This document shows positions 9,002 to 17,580 of a stretch of 64,000 nucleotides of DNA, piece after piece (the stretch's first letter is position 1; each line of letters opens with the position of its first letter). Below the pieces are notes generated by a model that was not told the DNA's origin, searched no databases, and saw only the letters and a list, made by a program, of their open reading frames with translations. The DNA is from Streptomyces sp. NRRL B-1140 (GTDB taxonomy: Bacteria; Actinomycetota; Actinomycetes; Streptomycetales; Streptomycetaceae), in NCBI RefSeq assembly GCF_001280065.1, contig NZ_LGEA01000091.1:372001-436000 (forward strand). The letters run 5' to 3'. A program made the position numbers and the translations under genes.

Positions 9002-9028
9002 GTGTTTTGCCCCACCCGTAACGGGTAG
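9002..9028 (+). promoter_or_regulatory. Candidate sigma-B-type stress promoter
   Basis: GTGTTT at 9002-9007 and GGGTAG at 9023-9028, separated by 15 bases, fit the streptomycete sigma-B-group pattern (GnnT ... GGGTA). The site lies about 170 bases before the GAF-ANTAR gene. The intervening stretch holds no other gene, so a long leader is implied. Confidence 0.45.
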
Positions 9029-9197
9029 TCGGGGCACGGTTCCGAGAGGGCCGGGCCCGGTGCGCGGCGGGCACCGGGCACAGTCGTCCGGCCGGTCGCA
9101 CGGCGGCCTGGTGGCGCGGTCGCGGGCCGCCCGCTTCCGCCATGGCCCCGCTCCCGGAAACCGTCGACGGTGCAAGCCGCGGTGAGCGAAGGAGGCG

Positions 9198-9989
9198 GTG
9201 GTCGTGCGGCCCAGGGACGATCCCCGAGACGCTCCCGACGGCGGCCCGGGCCCCGGCCGCGCCGGGGGTGGCGGCCCTGACCCGGACGGCGCCCGGGCCG
9301 CCGACGCGATCGCCAGGGGCGTGCGGGGTGCCGAGCCCGGAGAGGTGCCGGGGCGGCTGTGCGAGGTGGCGGTGGAACTGCTGCCGGTGATCGGCGCGAG
9401 CGTGTCCCTGCGCAGCGAGGGCATGCCCGTCCAGCTGAGCGCGAGCAGCGAGCAGGCCGCGCACCTGGCGCGGATCCAGGCCACGCTGGGCGACGGCCCC
9501 TGCCAGAGCGCGCTGGAGGACGGCGCGCCCGTCCTCGCCTGCGATCTGACCACGGGCCGGGACGCCGGACGCTGGCCGGTCTTCGCCCAGCAGGCCACCG
9601 AGGCCGGGGTGCGGGCGGTGTACGCGGTGCCGCTGGGCAGCGGCGCGGTGTGCGTGGGCACGCTGGACCTCTACCGCGACCGCCCTGGCGGGCTCACCGA
9701 CCGCGAGTTGCACACGGCCCGGGTCGTGGCCGGTGTCATGACCGTGGCCCTGATGGCACTGCCGCACGGCGACGAGCCCGGGACGCTCGACGGGGACGAC
9801 TGGCTGAGCGGACTGGCCGCCGACCACGACGAGGTCTACCAGGCCGTCGGCATGATCATGGCGCAGCTCGGCGTGGGCGCGGACGACGCGCTGGCGCGGC
9901 TGCGGGCGGACGCCTTCGCGCACGGGCGTACGGCCCAGGACGTGGCGCGGGACGTGCTCGCCCACCGCACGCGGTTCGACCGCTACTGA
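9198..9989 (+). CDS. GAF-ANTAR domain RNA-binding regulator
   Basis: This 263-residue protein has a GAF domain (about residues 55-190; motif GPCQSALEDG) followed by a C-terminal ANTAR domain (about 203-260; AVGMIMAQLGVGADDALARLR). ANTAR domains bind tandem hairpins in mRNA leaders and act as antiterminators, while the GAF domain senses a small ligand or redox state. The first 50 residues are Pro/Gly/Asp-rich and probably disordered. The GTG at 9198 has GGAGG directly upstream; GTG 9204 is an alternative. The sigma-B-like promoter upstream suggests general stress control, as is common for this family in streptomycetes. Confidence 0.9.
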   Translation: MVVRPRDDPRDAPDGGPGPGRAGGGGPDPDGARAADAIARGVRGAEPGEVPGRLCEVAVELLPVIGASVSLRSEGMPVQLSASSEQAAHLARIQATLGDGPCQSALEDGAPVLACDLTTGRDAGRWPVFAQQATEAGVRAVYAVPLGSGAVCVGTLDLYRDRPGGLTDRELHTARVVAGVMTVALMALPHGDEPGTLDGDDWLSGLAADHDEVYQAVGMIMAQLGVGADDALARLRADAFAHGRTAQDVARDVLAHRTRFDRY

Positions 9990-10007
9990 ACGCCGAGGAG
10001 CGCGGCC

Positions 10008-10793
10008 TCAGATCTGTGCCCTGCCCTGCTTCCTGATCTCGGTCAGACGCTGCGCCCCGAGTTCGGCGGTCTGCCGGGTGACCTCCGCGTACACCTCGTC
10101 CAGGCCGGCGTTGGTGAGGGTGATCGCCTCCTCGCCGACGCGTACGGCGGCGAGGTCCATGGTGAGGTAGGTCAGCTCCCCCTCCTCCGTCTCGCCGGCC
10201 AGCATGACCCGCAGGGCCTGCCGGGCGTCCCCCACCGGCGGCAGCGGCAGGTCGCGGACCTCCACACCCTGGACGACGCCGCGGGTGGTCGTGGCCGTGA
10301 ACTCGCCGCACCTGCCGGGCAGCGACTTCAGCCAGTCCAGCGTGCGGTCCACCTCCGCCGGAGGGTGGGCGGCGACCCGGTAGCGCAACTGGGCGTCGGT
10401 GTCGCCGTCGTCGAGCGCGGACGTCGCCTGCGGGCCCTTCGGTGTGCCGAAGGGCTCCTCCGTGTAGAGGACGTCCAGCAGCCGCTGGCAGTCCTGGTCC
10501 TGCGTGGTCGCTTTGAGCAGTCCGTCACGCCAGGTCCGCGCGCCCCGCGACGGCGTCCACGGCTCTCCCAGATCGGCCTCGGTGACCAGCGCCGCCCGGG
10601 CCTGTGCCTCGGTGAGGGCGGCTCGGGAACCGGACGGCCGCTCGACCGCGGGGGACGCGCCGGAGGCGGACGCCGAGGCGGAGAACCACCGGGGCCGCGG
10701 TGCGTCGCCGACCGTGCAGCCGGCCGTGCCCAGCAGGGCGGTCACGGACAGCGTGGAGGCCAGGAGGGCACGGGTGGCCGAGGGGTGGGTCAT
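10008..10793 (-). CDS. Predicted lipoprotein of unknown function
   Basis: This 261-residue protein has a lipoprotein signal (lipobox LGTAGC, Cys26), a Ser/Ala/Pro-rich linker and then a folded domain with a two-cysteine pattern (QDCQRLL and GRCGEF). This is the layout of many actinobacterial sensor-like or PknH-type extracellular lipoproteins. No enzyme motif is visible. GGAGG lies about eight bases before the ATG. It is convergent with the GAF-ANTAR gene, 18 bases away. Function unknown. Confidence 0.82.
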   Translation of the reverse strand: MTHPSATRALLASTLSVTALLGTAGCTVGDAPRPRWFSASASASGASPAVERPSGSRAALTEAQARAALVTEADLGEPWTPSRGARTWRDGLLKATTQDQDCQRLLDVLYTEEPFGTPKGPQATSALDDGDTDAQLRYRVAAHPPAEVDRTLDWLKSLPGRCGEFTATTTRGVVQGVEVRDLPLPPVGDARQALRVMLAGETEEGELTYLTMDLAAVRVGEEAITLTNAGLDEVYAEVTRQTAELGAQRLTEIRKQGRAQI

Positions 10794-10957
10794 CGGGTGC
10801 CTCCTGCGGGGGGCTCGAGGAGGCGCCTCGGGGCGGGGCCGCTCTCCAAGATCGGGTGCGTGCTCCTACGGCACCACCGCGACCGTCCGGCCACCAGCGA
10901 TACGGGCCGTCCGGGTGAGCGGACCGGGCACCGCGCCCGCCGTCCGAAAACCCGGGC

Positions 10958-11503
10958 TCAGAACGTCCACCGCGTGTGGCTGTAGACGCCGTTGTCCCGG
11001 CCGAAGCCGTAGGCCGTGTCCGGGGCCACCGCGAACAACACCACCTCGCCGCCGCGCAACGCGTCGCCGATGCCGTGGAACGTGCCCTCGGGGGAGGTGA
11101 TGTGCGGCCCGTACTTCGTCTCGTACGCCGTGATCACCTCCTCCAGCAGGGCCGGGTCGCCGACCGGCTCGGCGGTGCCCTCGACGACGAGGTCGAGCCC
11201 GTCGGTGAGGGAGTTCGCCCCGGTGGTCAGCGCGCAGTGCGCGTCGTGTGCGAGGTTCTTCGCCTTCTGCTCGGTGCGGCCGGTGGAGAAGTACAGCACC
11301 CCCTCGTGCCAGGCGGCGATGCAGGGCGTGACGTGCAGCCGGCCGTCGGGCCGCACAGTGGACACCCAGAAGATCTCGGCGGCCGCCAGCCGTCCCTGTG
11401 CCTCGTCCCACGGGGTGGCGGTGACCTCCGAGGCACCCGGACGGGGGGTGAGCGCGGAGCTGTAGCGGGCGTCGAGCTCGGTCGTCGGTCGCTGTGCGGG
11501 CAT
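10958..11503 (-). CDS. Pyridoxamine 5'-phosphate oxidase family flavin-binding protein
   Basis: This 181-residue protein has the split-barrel fold signature: EIFWVSTVRPDGRLHVTPC near residues 43-61, YFSTGRTEQKAKNL, and a later LVVEGTAEPV strand. Members bind FMN or F420 and include general-stress and detoxifying reductases. The substrate cannot be read from sequence. It is divergent from the nucleoside hydrolase gene across about 200 bp. The start ATG is preceded on the minus strand by AAGGAG. Confidence 0.85.
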   Translation of the reverse strand: MPAQRPTTELDARYSSALTPRPGASEVTATPWDEAQGRLAAAEIFWVSTVRPDGRLHVTPCIAAWHEGVLYFSTGRTEQKAKNLAHDAHCALTTGANSLTDGLDLVVEGTAEPVGDPALLEEVITAYETKYGPHITSPEGTFHGIGDALRGGEVVLFAVAPDTAYGFGRDNGVYSHTRWTF

Positions 11504-11702
11504 GGCGTGACTCCTTCGTCGTCTCCTGCCCGTAACGACCGTCCGGCGGGGCCGGAATCATCGCCGCGTCCGTTCGTGTCGCCGTACGGCCCGGACGTGC
11601 CGGCTCGGGTCGCCCGCGATGAGCCGGGAGCGGGCCGTCGTCCAAGCCGTAGGGTCACTCCCGCGGAGCTTTCCCGCGGCAGCCATCTGGAAGGAGTCCC
11701 CC

Positions 11703-12677
11703 GTGACGGACGGCCGGCCCATCCCGGTGATCATCGACTGCGACACCGGTGTCGACGACGCCCTCGCCCTGCTGTTCGCCGTACGGCACCCGGCGCTCGA
11801 CGTGCGGGCGATCACCTGCGTGGCGGGGAACACGGATGTCGACGGCGTCGTGCGCAACACCCTGACGGTGCTGGAACAGGCGGGCGCTCCCCCCATCCCC
11901 GTCGCCCGGGGCGCCGAGCGGCCGCTGATCGAGGCCCCCCGCTCGGCGCAGCACGTGCACGGGCGCGACGGCATGGGGGACCTGCGGCTGCCCGAGCCGT
12001 CCCGCAGGCCCGCCGACGTCGACGCGGTGACGCTGCTGCGGCGCGAGATCCTCGCCTCCCCGCGCCCGGTCACCCTCATCCCGACGGCGCCCCTCACCAA
12101 CATCGCGCTGCTCCTGCGCACGCATCCGGAGGTGGTCCGGGGCATCGAGCGGATCGTCTTCATGGGCGGCGCGGCGGCCGTCGGCAACGCCACACCCGTC
12201 GCGGAGTTCAACGTCTGGCACGACCCGGAGGCGGCCGCGATCCTGCTCACCGCGGGGGTGCCGATCACGATGTACGGGCTGGACGTGTTCAACCGGGTCG
12301 TGGTTCCCGCGGCGGACGTGCGGAGGCTGCGCACGAGCGGGGAGCCCGGGGCGCGGCTGGCCGGGGAACTGCTCTCGTACCGCCCGGCCCATCCGGACAG
12401 CCGCCCCGACGACCCCGCCGAGACGTCCGGCGGCCTCGGCGACGCGGGAGCCGTGTGCGCGGTCGCCGACCCCGAGGGCCTGACGACCCACCGCCTTCCG
12501 GTCGACGTGTCCCTCGCGACCGGACCGACGCGCGGGATGACGATCGTGGACCGCCGCCCCCGGCCCGGCGAGTCGGAGCTTCACGAGGGCACACGCGAAC
12601 AGCCGCTGGTCGACGTGGGGCTGGACGTGGACGTGGAGCGCTACGTGAAGCTGTACCTGTCGACCGTCGAGGCGTGA
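11703..12677 (+). CDS. Inosine/uridine-preferring nucleoside hydrolase
   Basis: This 324-residue enzyme cleaves the N-glycosidic bond of ribonucleosides to give base plus ribose. The calcium-binding aspartate cluster is intact at the N-terminus (IDCDTGVDDALAL; Asp12, Asp14, Asp18, Asp19), and the family signatures IVFMGGAA and EFNVWHDPEAA follow. The GTG at 11703 is preferred over earlier in-frame starts because AAGGAG lies seven bases upstream and the strand begins directly at the catalytic motif. A cytoplasmic salvage role is likely. A TAGGGT -10-like element is present around 11648. Confidence 0.93.
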   Translation: MTDGRPIPVIIDCDTGVDDALALLFAVRHPALDVRAITCVAGNTDVDGVVRNTLTVLEQAGAPPIPVARGAERPLIEAPRSAQHVHGRDGMGDLRLPEPSRRPADVDAVTLLRREILASPRPVTLIPTAPLTNIALLLRTHPEVVRGIERIVFMGGAAAVGNATPVAEFNVWHDPEAAAILLTAGVPITMYGLDVFNRVVVPAADVRRLRTSGEPGARLAGELLSYRPAHPDSRPDDPAETSGGLGDAGAVCAVADPEGLTTHRLPVDVSLATGPTRGMTIVDRRPRPGESELHEGTREQPLVDVGLDVDVERYVKLYLSTVEA

Positions 12678-12765
12678 GAACGCCCGGGCCTGAGAACGCC
12701 CGGGGCCTGGAGAGGCGTGCGGCGTCGACGAGATCGGGGGCTTCCCCGCTGGATGACCCTCGACT

Positions 12766-12796
12766 TAGGACTACACTCCTTAGGGGTGTAGTCCTA
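12766..12796. promoter_or_regulatory. Operator-like 31-bp palindrome before the AAA ATPase gene
   Basis: The arms TAGGACTACAC and GTGTAGTCCTA (11 bp, perfect) flank an inner CCTTAGG that is itself nearly symmetric. The element ends 18 bases before the ATG of the ATPase gene, so a bound protein would block transcription or initiation. The CTACA/TGTAG half-sites recall BlaI/MecI-type operators, but the spacing is wider. Confidence 0.6.
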
Positions 12797-12814
12797 TTCG
12801 GTTCGGGAGTTCTC

Positions 12815-14326
12815 ATGCGCCGTGGGTCAGGACCGGACAAGCCGTCGCGGATCTACGCTCGCGGGAGCGAATGGGAAGCGCTCAGCTCCTTCGCGAACCG
12901 GCCGTCGTCCCATGCCATGCTCGGTATCGTCAGCGGTCGACGACGCATGGGAAAGACATATCTTCTGCGGGCACTCGTCGAGCAGTGCGGAGGTTTCTAC
13001 TTCGGGGCCACGGCCGGGACGGAGGCGGAGTCCCTCCGCCAGTTCAGCGCGGCTCTCGCTGAGCACGTGGGTTCGCCGGCGCCCTTCTCCTTCGCGTCAT
13101 GGGACGACGCGGTCTCCTACCTCTTCGGTCTGGCCGCTCCCGGGCGGCGGGACAGCCCCTTCCTCGTGGTCATCGATGAGTTCCCGTATCTGGTGAAGGC
13201 GACCCCGGAGCTCCCCTCGCTCATCCAGCGCGTGATCGACCGCTTCCAGATCGAGGAGAGCGGCATGCGGCTGCTCCTGTGCGGTTCGGCGATGTCCGTC
13301 ATGGGCGGGCTGTTGGCCAGCACCGCACCGCTGCGTGGCCGGGCGCAACTGGAACTGGTCGTTCGTCCCTTCGGGTACCGGGCCGCGGCGGACTTCTGGG
13401 GTGTCGCCGACGAGCCCGCCCTGGCCGCGCGGCTGCACGCCGTTGTGGGAGGGACCCCTGCGTACCGCCGCCAGTTCCTGGCCGATGACGTTCCCGCGAG
13501 TATGGGCGACTTCGACGACTGGGTCTGCCGCACCGTCCTGGCGCCGTTCAGCCCGCTGTTCCGGGAAGCCCGGTATCTGCTTGCGGAGGAGGCGGACATC
13601 CGTGACACGGCGCTCTACCACTCGGTGCTCGCGGCTGTGGCGCAGGGCAACGCGACGCGAGGAGGCATCGCCGGCTACATAGGCCGCAAGTCCGTGGACA
13701 TCTCGCATCCGCTCAATGTCTTGGAGGACAGTCACCTGCTGGTGCGGGAGGCGGACATCTTCCGGGCGGGCAAGTCGCAGTACCGCATCACCGAGCCGCT
13801 GATCACCTTCTACGAGGCCATCATGCGTCCGGCCTGGGCCCGCCTCGAGAGCGGTCAGGCCGCAGAGGTATGGCCGCGGTCGGCCGAGCGCTTCGCCGCG
13901 CAGGTGGCCGGCCCGCATTTCGAGGCGCTGTGCCGGGAGTACGTGCTCGGACCGGGCCGCTCGCTGCTCGGCACGTCACTGGGTGACGTCGGAAGTGGTG
14001 TGGTGACCGACTCGAGGCAACGTCGGCAGATCCAGATCGACGTGGCCGTGGTGGAGTCGGGATCCGGTGGAGACAGGCCCGCGGTCGCGCTGCTCGGCGA
14101 GGCGAAGTGGGGAACCGTCATGGGGACGAACCATCTGGAACGTCTGGAACGGGCCAGAGAGCTCCTCGCCGGACGGGGGATGGATACGACGCACTGCGGG
14201 CTGGCCTGTTTCAGCGCTGCCGGCTTCAGCGATGCCCTGCGCGGTGAGGCCGAGCGGGGCGGTGTCCTGTTGATCGGCCTCGACGAGCTCTACGGCCGGA
14301 CGATGCCGACGGCTGTTCTGCCGTAG
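12815..14326 (+). CDS. Archaeal-type AAA ATPase with C-terminal nuclease-like domain (ATPase_2/DUF234)
   Basis: This 503-residue protein has a P-loop GRRRMGKT at 41-48 and a Walker B VVIDEF (Asp121-Glu122). The sensor-like strand LLLCGSA and a winged-helix-like middle section follow. A C-terminal domain carries Asp409 in a QIDVAVVE strand and Glu429-x-Lys431 in LLGEAKWG, the PD-(D/E)xK nuclease pattern. Related ATPases of the DUF234 group occur sporadically in archaea and bacteria and are suspected mobile or defence-linked NTPases. Codon use is somewhat less GC-biased than in neighbouring genes, which hints at horizontal transfer. The ATG lies just after an operator-like palindrome. The real biological role is unknown. 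Confidence 0.85.
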   Translation: MRRGSGPDKPSRIYARGSEWEALSSFANRPSSHAMLGIVSGRRRMGKTYLLRALVEQCGGFYFGATAGTEAESLRQFSAALAEHVGSPAPFSFASWDDAVSYLFGLAAPGRRDSPFLVVIDEFPYLVKATPELPSLIQRVIDRFQIEESGMRLLLCGSAMSVMGGLLASTAPLRGRAQLELVVRPFGYRAAADFWGVADEPALAARLHAVVGGTPAYRRQFLADDVPASMGDFDDWVCRTVLAPFSPLFREARYLLAEEADIRDTALYHSVLAAVAQGNATRGGIAGYIGRKSVDISHPLNVLEDSHLLVREADIFRAGKSQYRITEPLITFYEAIMRPAWARLESGQAAEVWPRSAERFAAQVAGPHFEALCREYVLGPGRSLLGTSLGDVGSGVVTDSRQRRQIQIDVAVVESGSGGDRPAVALLGEAKWGTVMGTNHLERLERARELLAGRGMDTTHCGLACFSAAGFSDALRGEAERGGVLLIGLDELYGRTMPTAVLP

Positions 14327-14422
14327 AACGCAGCCCTGGTCGGTGCCCGGGACCCGAGAGGCCTGGTTCCTTCACCGCGTCGGGTCGTCCGTCGGGCCCC
14401 GTGGGTTCTCGAGGGAGTCGCT

Positions 14423-14470
14423 GCGCCCCGCCCTGCCGTGGTCCCGGGGGGACTCGGCAGGGCGGGGCGC
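14423..14470. terminator. Strong bidirectional terminator hairpin
   Basis: Two perfect 15-base arms (GCGCCCCGCCCTGCC and its complement) enclose an 18-base loop between the convergent ATPase and LAETG genes. There is no clear T-tract, as is usual for streptomycete terminators. Confidence 0.7.
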
Positions 14471-14488
14471 TGGTGGAAGCAGACTGGC

Positions 14489-15436
14489 TCAGGCGCCGGT
14501 GGTGCCGCGCTTCGCCGCGCGGCGGCGGGTCACGACGACGAGGGCCGCGCCGCCGGCCAGCAGGGCCGCCGCGCCGAGGGCGATCGGGCCGGTGCTGCTG
14601 TCGGCGCCGGTCTCGGCGAGGTCGCCGCCACCGCCGTTCGGCTTGGGCGCGACGGGCGTCGACTCGGAGGCGCTCGGGGTGGGCGTGTCCGTGTCGGAGG
14701 ACGGCGGCGTCGAGGGCTCGGCCGGCTCGGACGGGGACGCCGGAGGCGTGGTCTCCTCGGCCGGTTCGGACGGGCTCGCCGGCGGCGTCGAGGCGGGCGG
14801 CTCGGTCTCCGCCGGCGGCGGGGTGGTGGTGCAGTCCTTCGTGCCGCCGTTCCAGGCCGCGATCAGCTTGTCCTTGATGACCGGGCGGTCCGGGCCCTTG
14901 GGCAGCTCGCCGTGCTCGAAGCCGTCCTTCGCGTCCAGCTTGCCGTCGAACTTCACCGCGCCCCGGTAGAGGTCGATCTGCCCGAAGCAGCCCTTGTCCG
15001 GGATGGCGATGTCGAGCGAGTCGGTGCCGCCCTGCTTGACCGTCACGGAGTCGAAGTCGACGAACACCTGCTCGCCGGAGGTCGCGAACGTCGCGCCGTG
15101 GGCGAGGTAGGAGGCGAGGGAGGCCGTGCAGGTGGCCGCGTCACCGGCGGCGCGGACCTTGATGTGGACCTTGCCGTCCTCGGTCGGCTTCAGGTTCTGG
15201 TCGTCGACCTTGACCGAGTCGTAGAAGTTCGTGCCGTCGAGCGAGAACTGGCAGCGATCGGTCCCGGTCTCCGTGCCCGCGCCCGTCCCGGGCTTGTAGT
15301 CGCCGCCGGACGACCAGCCGTCTCCGCCGGGCGCGCCGTGCGCGAAGGCGGTCGTGGCGGTGGCGGCGCAGAGGGCGAGGGCCGCGGCGCTCGTCCCCAG
15401 CAGGCGTCGCGCGGTGACACGTCTCGCTATGGACAT
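14489..15436 (-). CDS. LAETG-anchored cell-surface protein
   Basis: This 315-residue exported protein has an N-terminal signal (residues 1-33, ending TTAFAHG), a folded domain of about 150 residues with four cysteines, a long Pro/Glu/Ser/Thr wall-spanning linker (about 195-265), and a C-terminal sorting signal: LAETG at 273-277, a hydrophobic helix and a basic tail (TRRRAAKR). LAxTG is the motif recognised by streptomycete class E sortases, so covalent attachment to peptidoglycan is expected. The start is the ATG at 15436, matching the signal peptide; the Shine-Dalgarno site is weak. The ligand or partner is unknown. It resembles other Streptomyces LAETG proteins sometimes annotated as TQXA or LPXTG surface proteins. 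Confidence 0.88.
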   Translation of the reverse strand: MSIARRVTARRLLGTSAAALALCAATATTAFAHGAPGGDGWSSGGDYKPGTGAGTETGTDRCQFSLDGTNFYDSVKVDDQNLKPTEDGKVHIKVRAAGDAATCTASLASYLAHGATFATSGEQVFVDFDSVTVKQGGTDSLDIAIPDKGCFGQIDLYRGAVKFDGKLDAKDGFEHGELPKGPDRPVIKDKLIAAWNGGTKDCTTTPPPAETEPPASTPPASPSEPAEETTPPASPSEPAEPSTPPSSDTDTPTPSASESTPVAPKPNGGGGDLAETGADSSTGPIALGAAALLAGGAALVVVTRRRAAKRGTTGA

Positions 15437-15743
15437 GCGTATCCCATTTCTTGGCGTGTGCCGAACCCGGGTGGCGGCATGCGGGCAGCGCGTGGCTGCC
15501 GGGCCGCACCAGGAAGTGAGTGGTCTGAGAAGCACTGGGCTCATTGGTCACATGTGCCTCAGTGGCCCCATGGTGGCGGTGCCGCAGCACACTGTCAACC
15601 TGCGGTAATGCAAAGGAAGTTGCACCGCCATCACACTTTCGTCACAGCAGGAATGGATTGCTCCGATCGACGCGATGGTTCCTTTTTCCGGCATTCTGGA
15701 CAGATTCAATGCAGTCGCCCGTATGCCCTGCGAAGGAGACCGC
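15437..15743. other. Intergenic region between divergent LAETG and GH13 genes
   Basis: This stretch of 307 bases contains no supported gene. It is AT-richer than average near 15600-15700. It holds a TGCAA-N6-TTGCA dyad at 15609-15624 that could be a sugar-regulator site for the GH13 gene. Confidence 0.4.
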
Positions 15744-17405
15744 GTGACCGAGCGCTCGACCCTCGACCTGTCGTCCCGGGACCCCGACTGGTGGCGCCAG
15801 GCCGTCGTCTACCAGATCTACCCCCGCAGCTTCGCCGACGCCGACGGCGACGGACTCGGTGATCTGCGCGGCATCACCCGCCGCCTCGGCCACCTCGCCG
15901 CCCTGGGCGTGGACGCCCTGTGGATGAGCCCCTTCTACCCGTCCGAGCTCGCCGACGGCGGCTACGACGTCGCCGACCCCCGGGACGTCGACCCGCGCCT
16001 GGGCACCCTCGACGACTTCGACGCCCTGGTCGCCGAGGCCCACCGCCTCGGCCTGAAGGTCATCGTCGACATCGTCCCCAACCACTCCTCGCACCGGCAC
16101 GCGTGGTTCCAGGAGGCCCTGGACGCGGGGCCCGGCTCGGCCGCCCGCGACCGCTACGTCTTCCGGGACGGCCGCGGCGAGCACGGCGAACTCCCGCCCA
16201 CCGACTGGCAGTCCGTCTTCGGCGGCAGCGCGTGGAAGCGGGTGCCCGACGGCCAGTGGTACCTGCACCTGTTCGCCCCCGAGCAGCCCGACCTCAACTG
16301 GGAGAACCAGGAGGTCCGCGCCGACCACCGCACCACCCTGCGCTTCTGGTCCGACCGCGGCGTCGACGGATTCCGCGTCGACGTCGCCCACGCCCTCGTC
16401 AAGGACCTGAGCGAACCCCTGCGCGACCTCGGCCGGCCCGAGCTGAGCCGCGAGGAGGCCCTCACCGCGCTGCCGCCCGGCACGCACCCCTTCTACGACC
16501 GCGACGACGTGCACGAGATCTACCGCGACTGGCGCAAGATCCTCGACGCCTACCGCCCGCCCCGCATGGCCGTCGCCGAGGCGTGGGTGCCCGGCGCCCG
16601 GCGGGCGCTGTACGCCCGCCCGGACGAGCTGGGCCAGGCCTTCAACTTCGAGTACCTGCAGGCCGGGTGGGACGCGCAGGAGCTGAGGCAGGTCATCACC
16701 GACTCGCTCGCCACCGCCCGGGCGGCGGGCGCCTCGGCCACCTGGGTGCTGTCCAACCACGACGTCATCCGGCACGCCTCCCGGCTGGCGCTGCCGCCCG
16801 GCACCGACCTCAACGCCTGGCTCCTGGCCGGCGGTCACGCCCCGGCCGTCGACGAGGCGGCGGGGCTGCGCCGGGCCCGGGCGGCCACGCTGCTGATGCT
16901 GGCGCTGCCCGGCTCGGCCTACGTCTACCAGGGTGAGGAACTGGGCCTGCCCGAGGTGGCCGACCTGCCCACCGAGGTGCTCCAGGACCCCATCTGGGAG
17001 CAGACGGGCCACGTCCGCAAGGGCCGTGACGGCTGCCGGGTGCCGCTGCCGTGGACGACGACCGGACCGTCGTACGGCTTCGGGCCGGGCGGTGCCTGGC
17101 TGCCGCAGCCGCCCGGCTTCGCCGCCTACGCCGTCGAGGCCCAGGACGGGGTCGAGGGCTCCACCCTGGAGCTGTACCGCACGGCGCTGAGGCTGCGCCG
17201 CAAGCTCCTCGACGGTGAGGAGCTGACCTGGGCGGACGACACCCCGCGGGGCGTGCTCGGGTTCGACCGCAGCGAGGTGTGGCGGTGCGTCACGAACCTC
17301 TCCGGCGCGGCGGTCGACGTGCCGGCGGGGGAGGTGCTGCTGAGCAGCGCGCCCTTGGAGGACGGCCGGCTCGGGCCGGACACGACGGTGTGGCTCGGGC
17401 GGTGA
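15744..17405 (+). CDS. GH13 alpha-glucosidase
   Basis: This 553-residue enzyme of glycoside hydrolase family 13 has a TIM barrel with the full catalytic triad: nucleophile Asp213 (GFRVDVAH), acid/base Glu279 (AVAEAW) and transition-state Asp340 (LSNHD). The N-terminus WWRQAVVYQIYPRSF is typical of alpha-glucosidases and oligo-1,6-glucosidases of the AglA type. No signal peptide is visible from the GTG at 15744, so it should act on imported maltose or isomaltose-type oligosaccharides in the cytoplasm. The GTG follows AAGGAG by five bases; an upstream in-frame start at 15675 lacks such a site. No ABC importer genes adjoin it, so it appears to be a lone catabolic gene. Confidence 0.93.
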   Translation: MTERSTLDLSSRDPDWWRQAVVYQIYPRSFADADGDGLGDLRGITRRLGHLAALGVDALWMSPFYPSELADGGYDVADPRDVDPRLGTLDDFDALVAEAHRLGLKVIVDIVPNHSSHRHAWFQEALDAGPGSAARDRYVFRDGRGEHGELPPTDWQSVFGGSAWKRVPDGQWYLHLFAPEQPDLNWENQEVRADHRTTLRFWSDRGVDGFRVDVAHALVKDLSEPLRDLGRPELSREEALTALPPGTHPFYDRDDVHEIYRDWRKILDAYRPPRMAVAEAWVPGARRALYARPDELGQAFNFEYLQAGWDAQELRQVITDSLATARAAGASATWVLSNHDVIRHASRLALPPGTDLNAWLLAGGHAPAVDEAAGLRRARAATLLMLALPGSAYVYQGEELGLPEVADLPTEVLQDPIWEQTGHVRKGRDGCRVPLPWTTTGPSYGFGPGGAWLPQPPGFAAYAVEAQDGVEGSTLELYRTALRLRRKLLDGEELTWADDTPRGVLGFDRSEVWRCVTNLSGAAVDVPAGEVLLSSAPLEDGRLGPDTTVWLGR

Positions 17406-17540
17406 GTGTTCCGATGTAGTGCCGTCTCGGGCCGTCGGCGTCCTTCTGCGGGCCCCACTCGCCTGGCCCAGCAGGGCGAGCCATGGGCGGGGGTGGCGGG
17501 GAGGATCGTGCCACCGACCGTGCACGGACAGGGAGTCCCG

Positions 17541-17580
17541 CCCGCGATGAACAGGTACAGCCCGCGATGAACAGGTACAG
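17541..17580 (+). repeat. Perfect 20-bp tandem duplication covering a start codon
   Basis: CCCGCGATGAACAGGTACAG occurs twice in immediate tandem. Each copy carries ATG AAC AGG TAC AG. Because 20 is not a multiple of three, the first ATG (17547) reads seven codons (MNRYSPR) and stops at TGA 17568-17570. That stop overlaps the second ATG (17567), which opens the long reading frame. Confidence 0.95.
17547..17570 (+). CDS. Seven-codon upstream mini-ORF created by the duplication
   Basis: The mini-ORF encodes MNRYSPR and stops at a TGA that overlaps the start of the next gene as ATGA. The GGGAG site at about 17530 is correctly placed for this first ATG, not for the second. Translation of the main gene may therefore depend on ribosomes finishing this peptide. 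Confidence 0.5.
   Translation: MNRYSPR

Noticed and set aside
15642..17525. A 627-codon minus-strand frame opposite the GH13 gene
   Set aside because: The plus strand has complete catalytic motifs; the minus-strand product is low-complexity Val/Gly/Arg/Ala and has no family signature.
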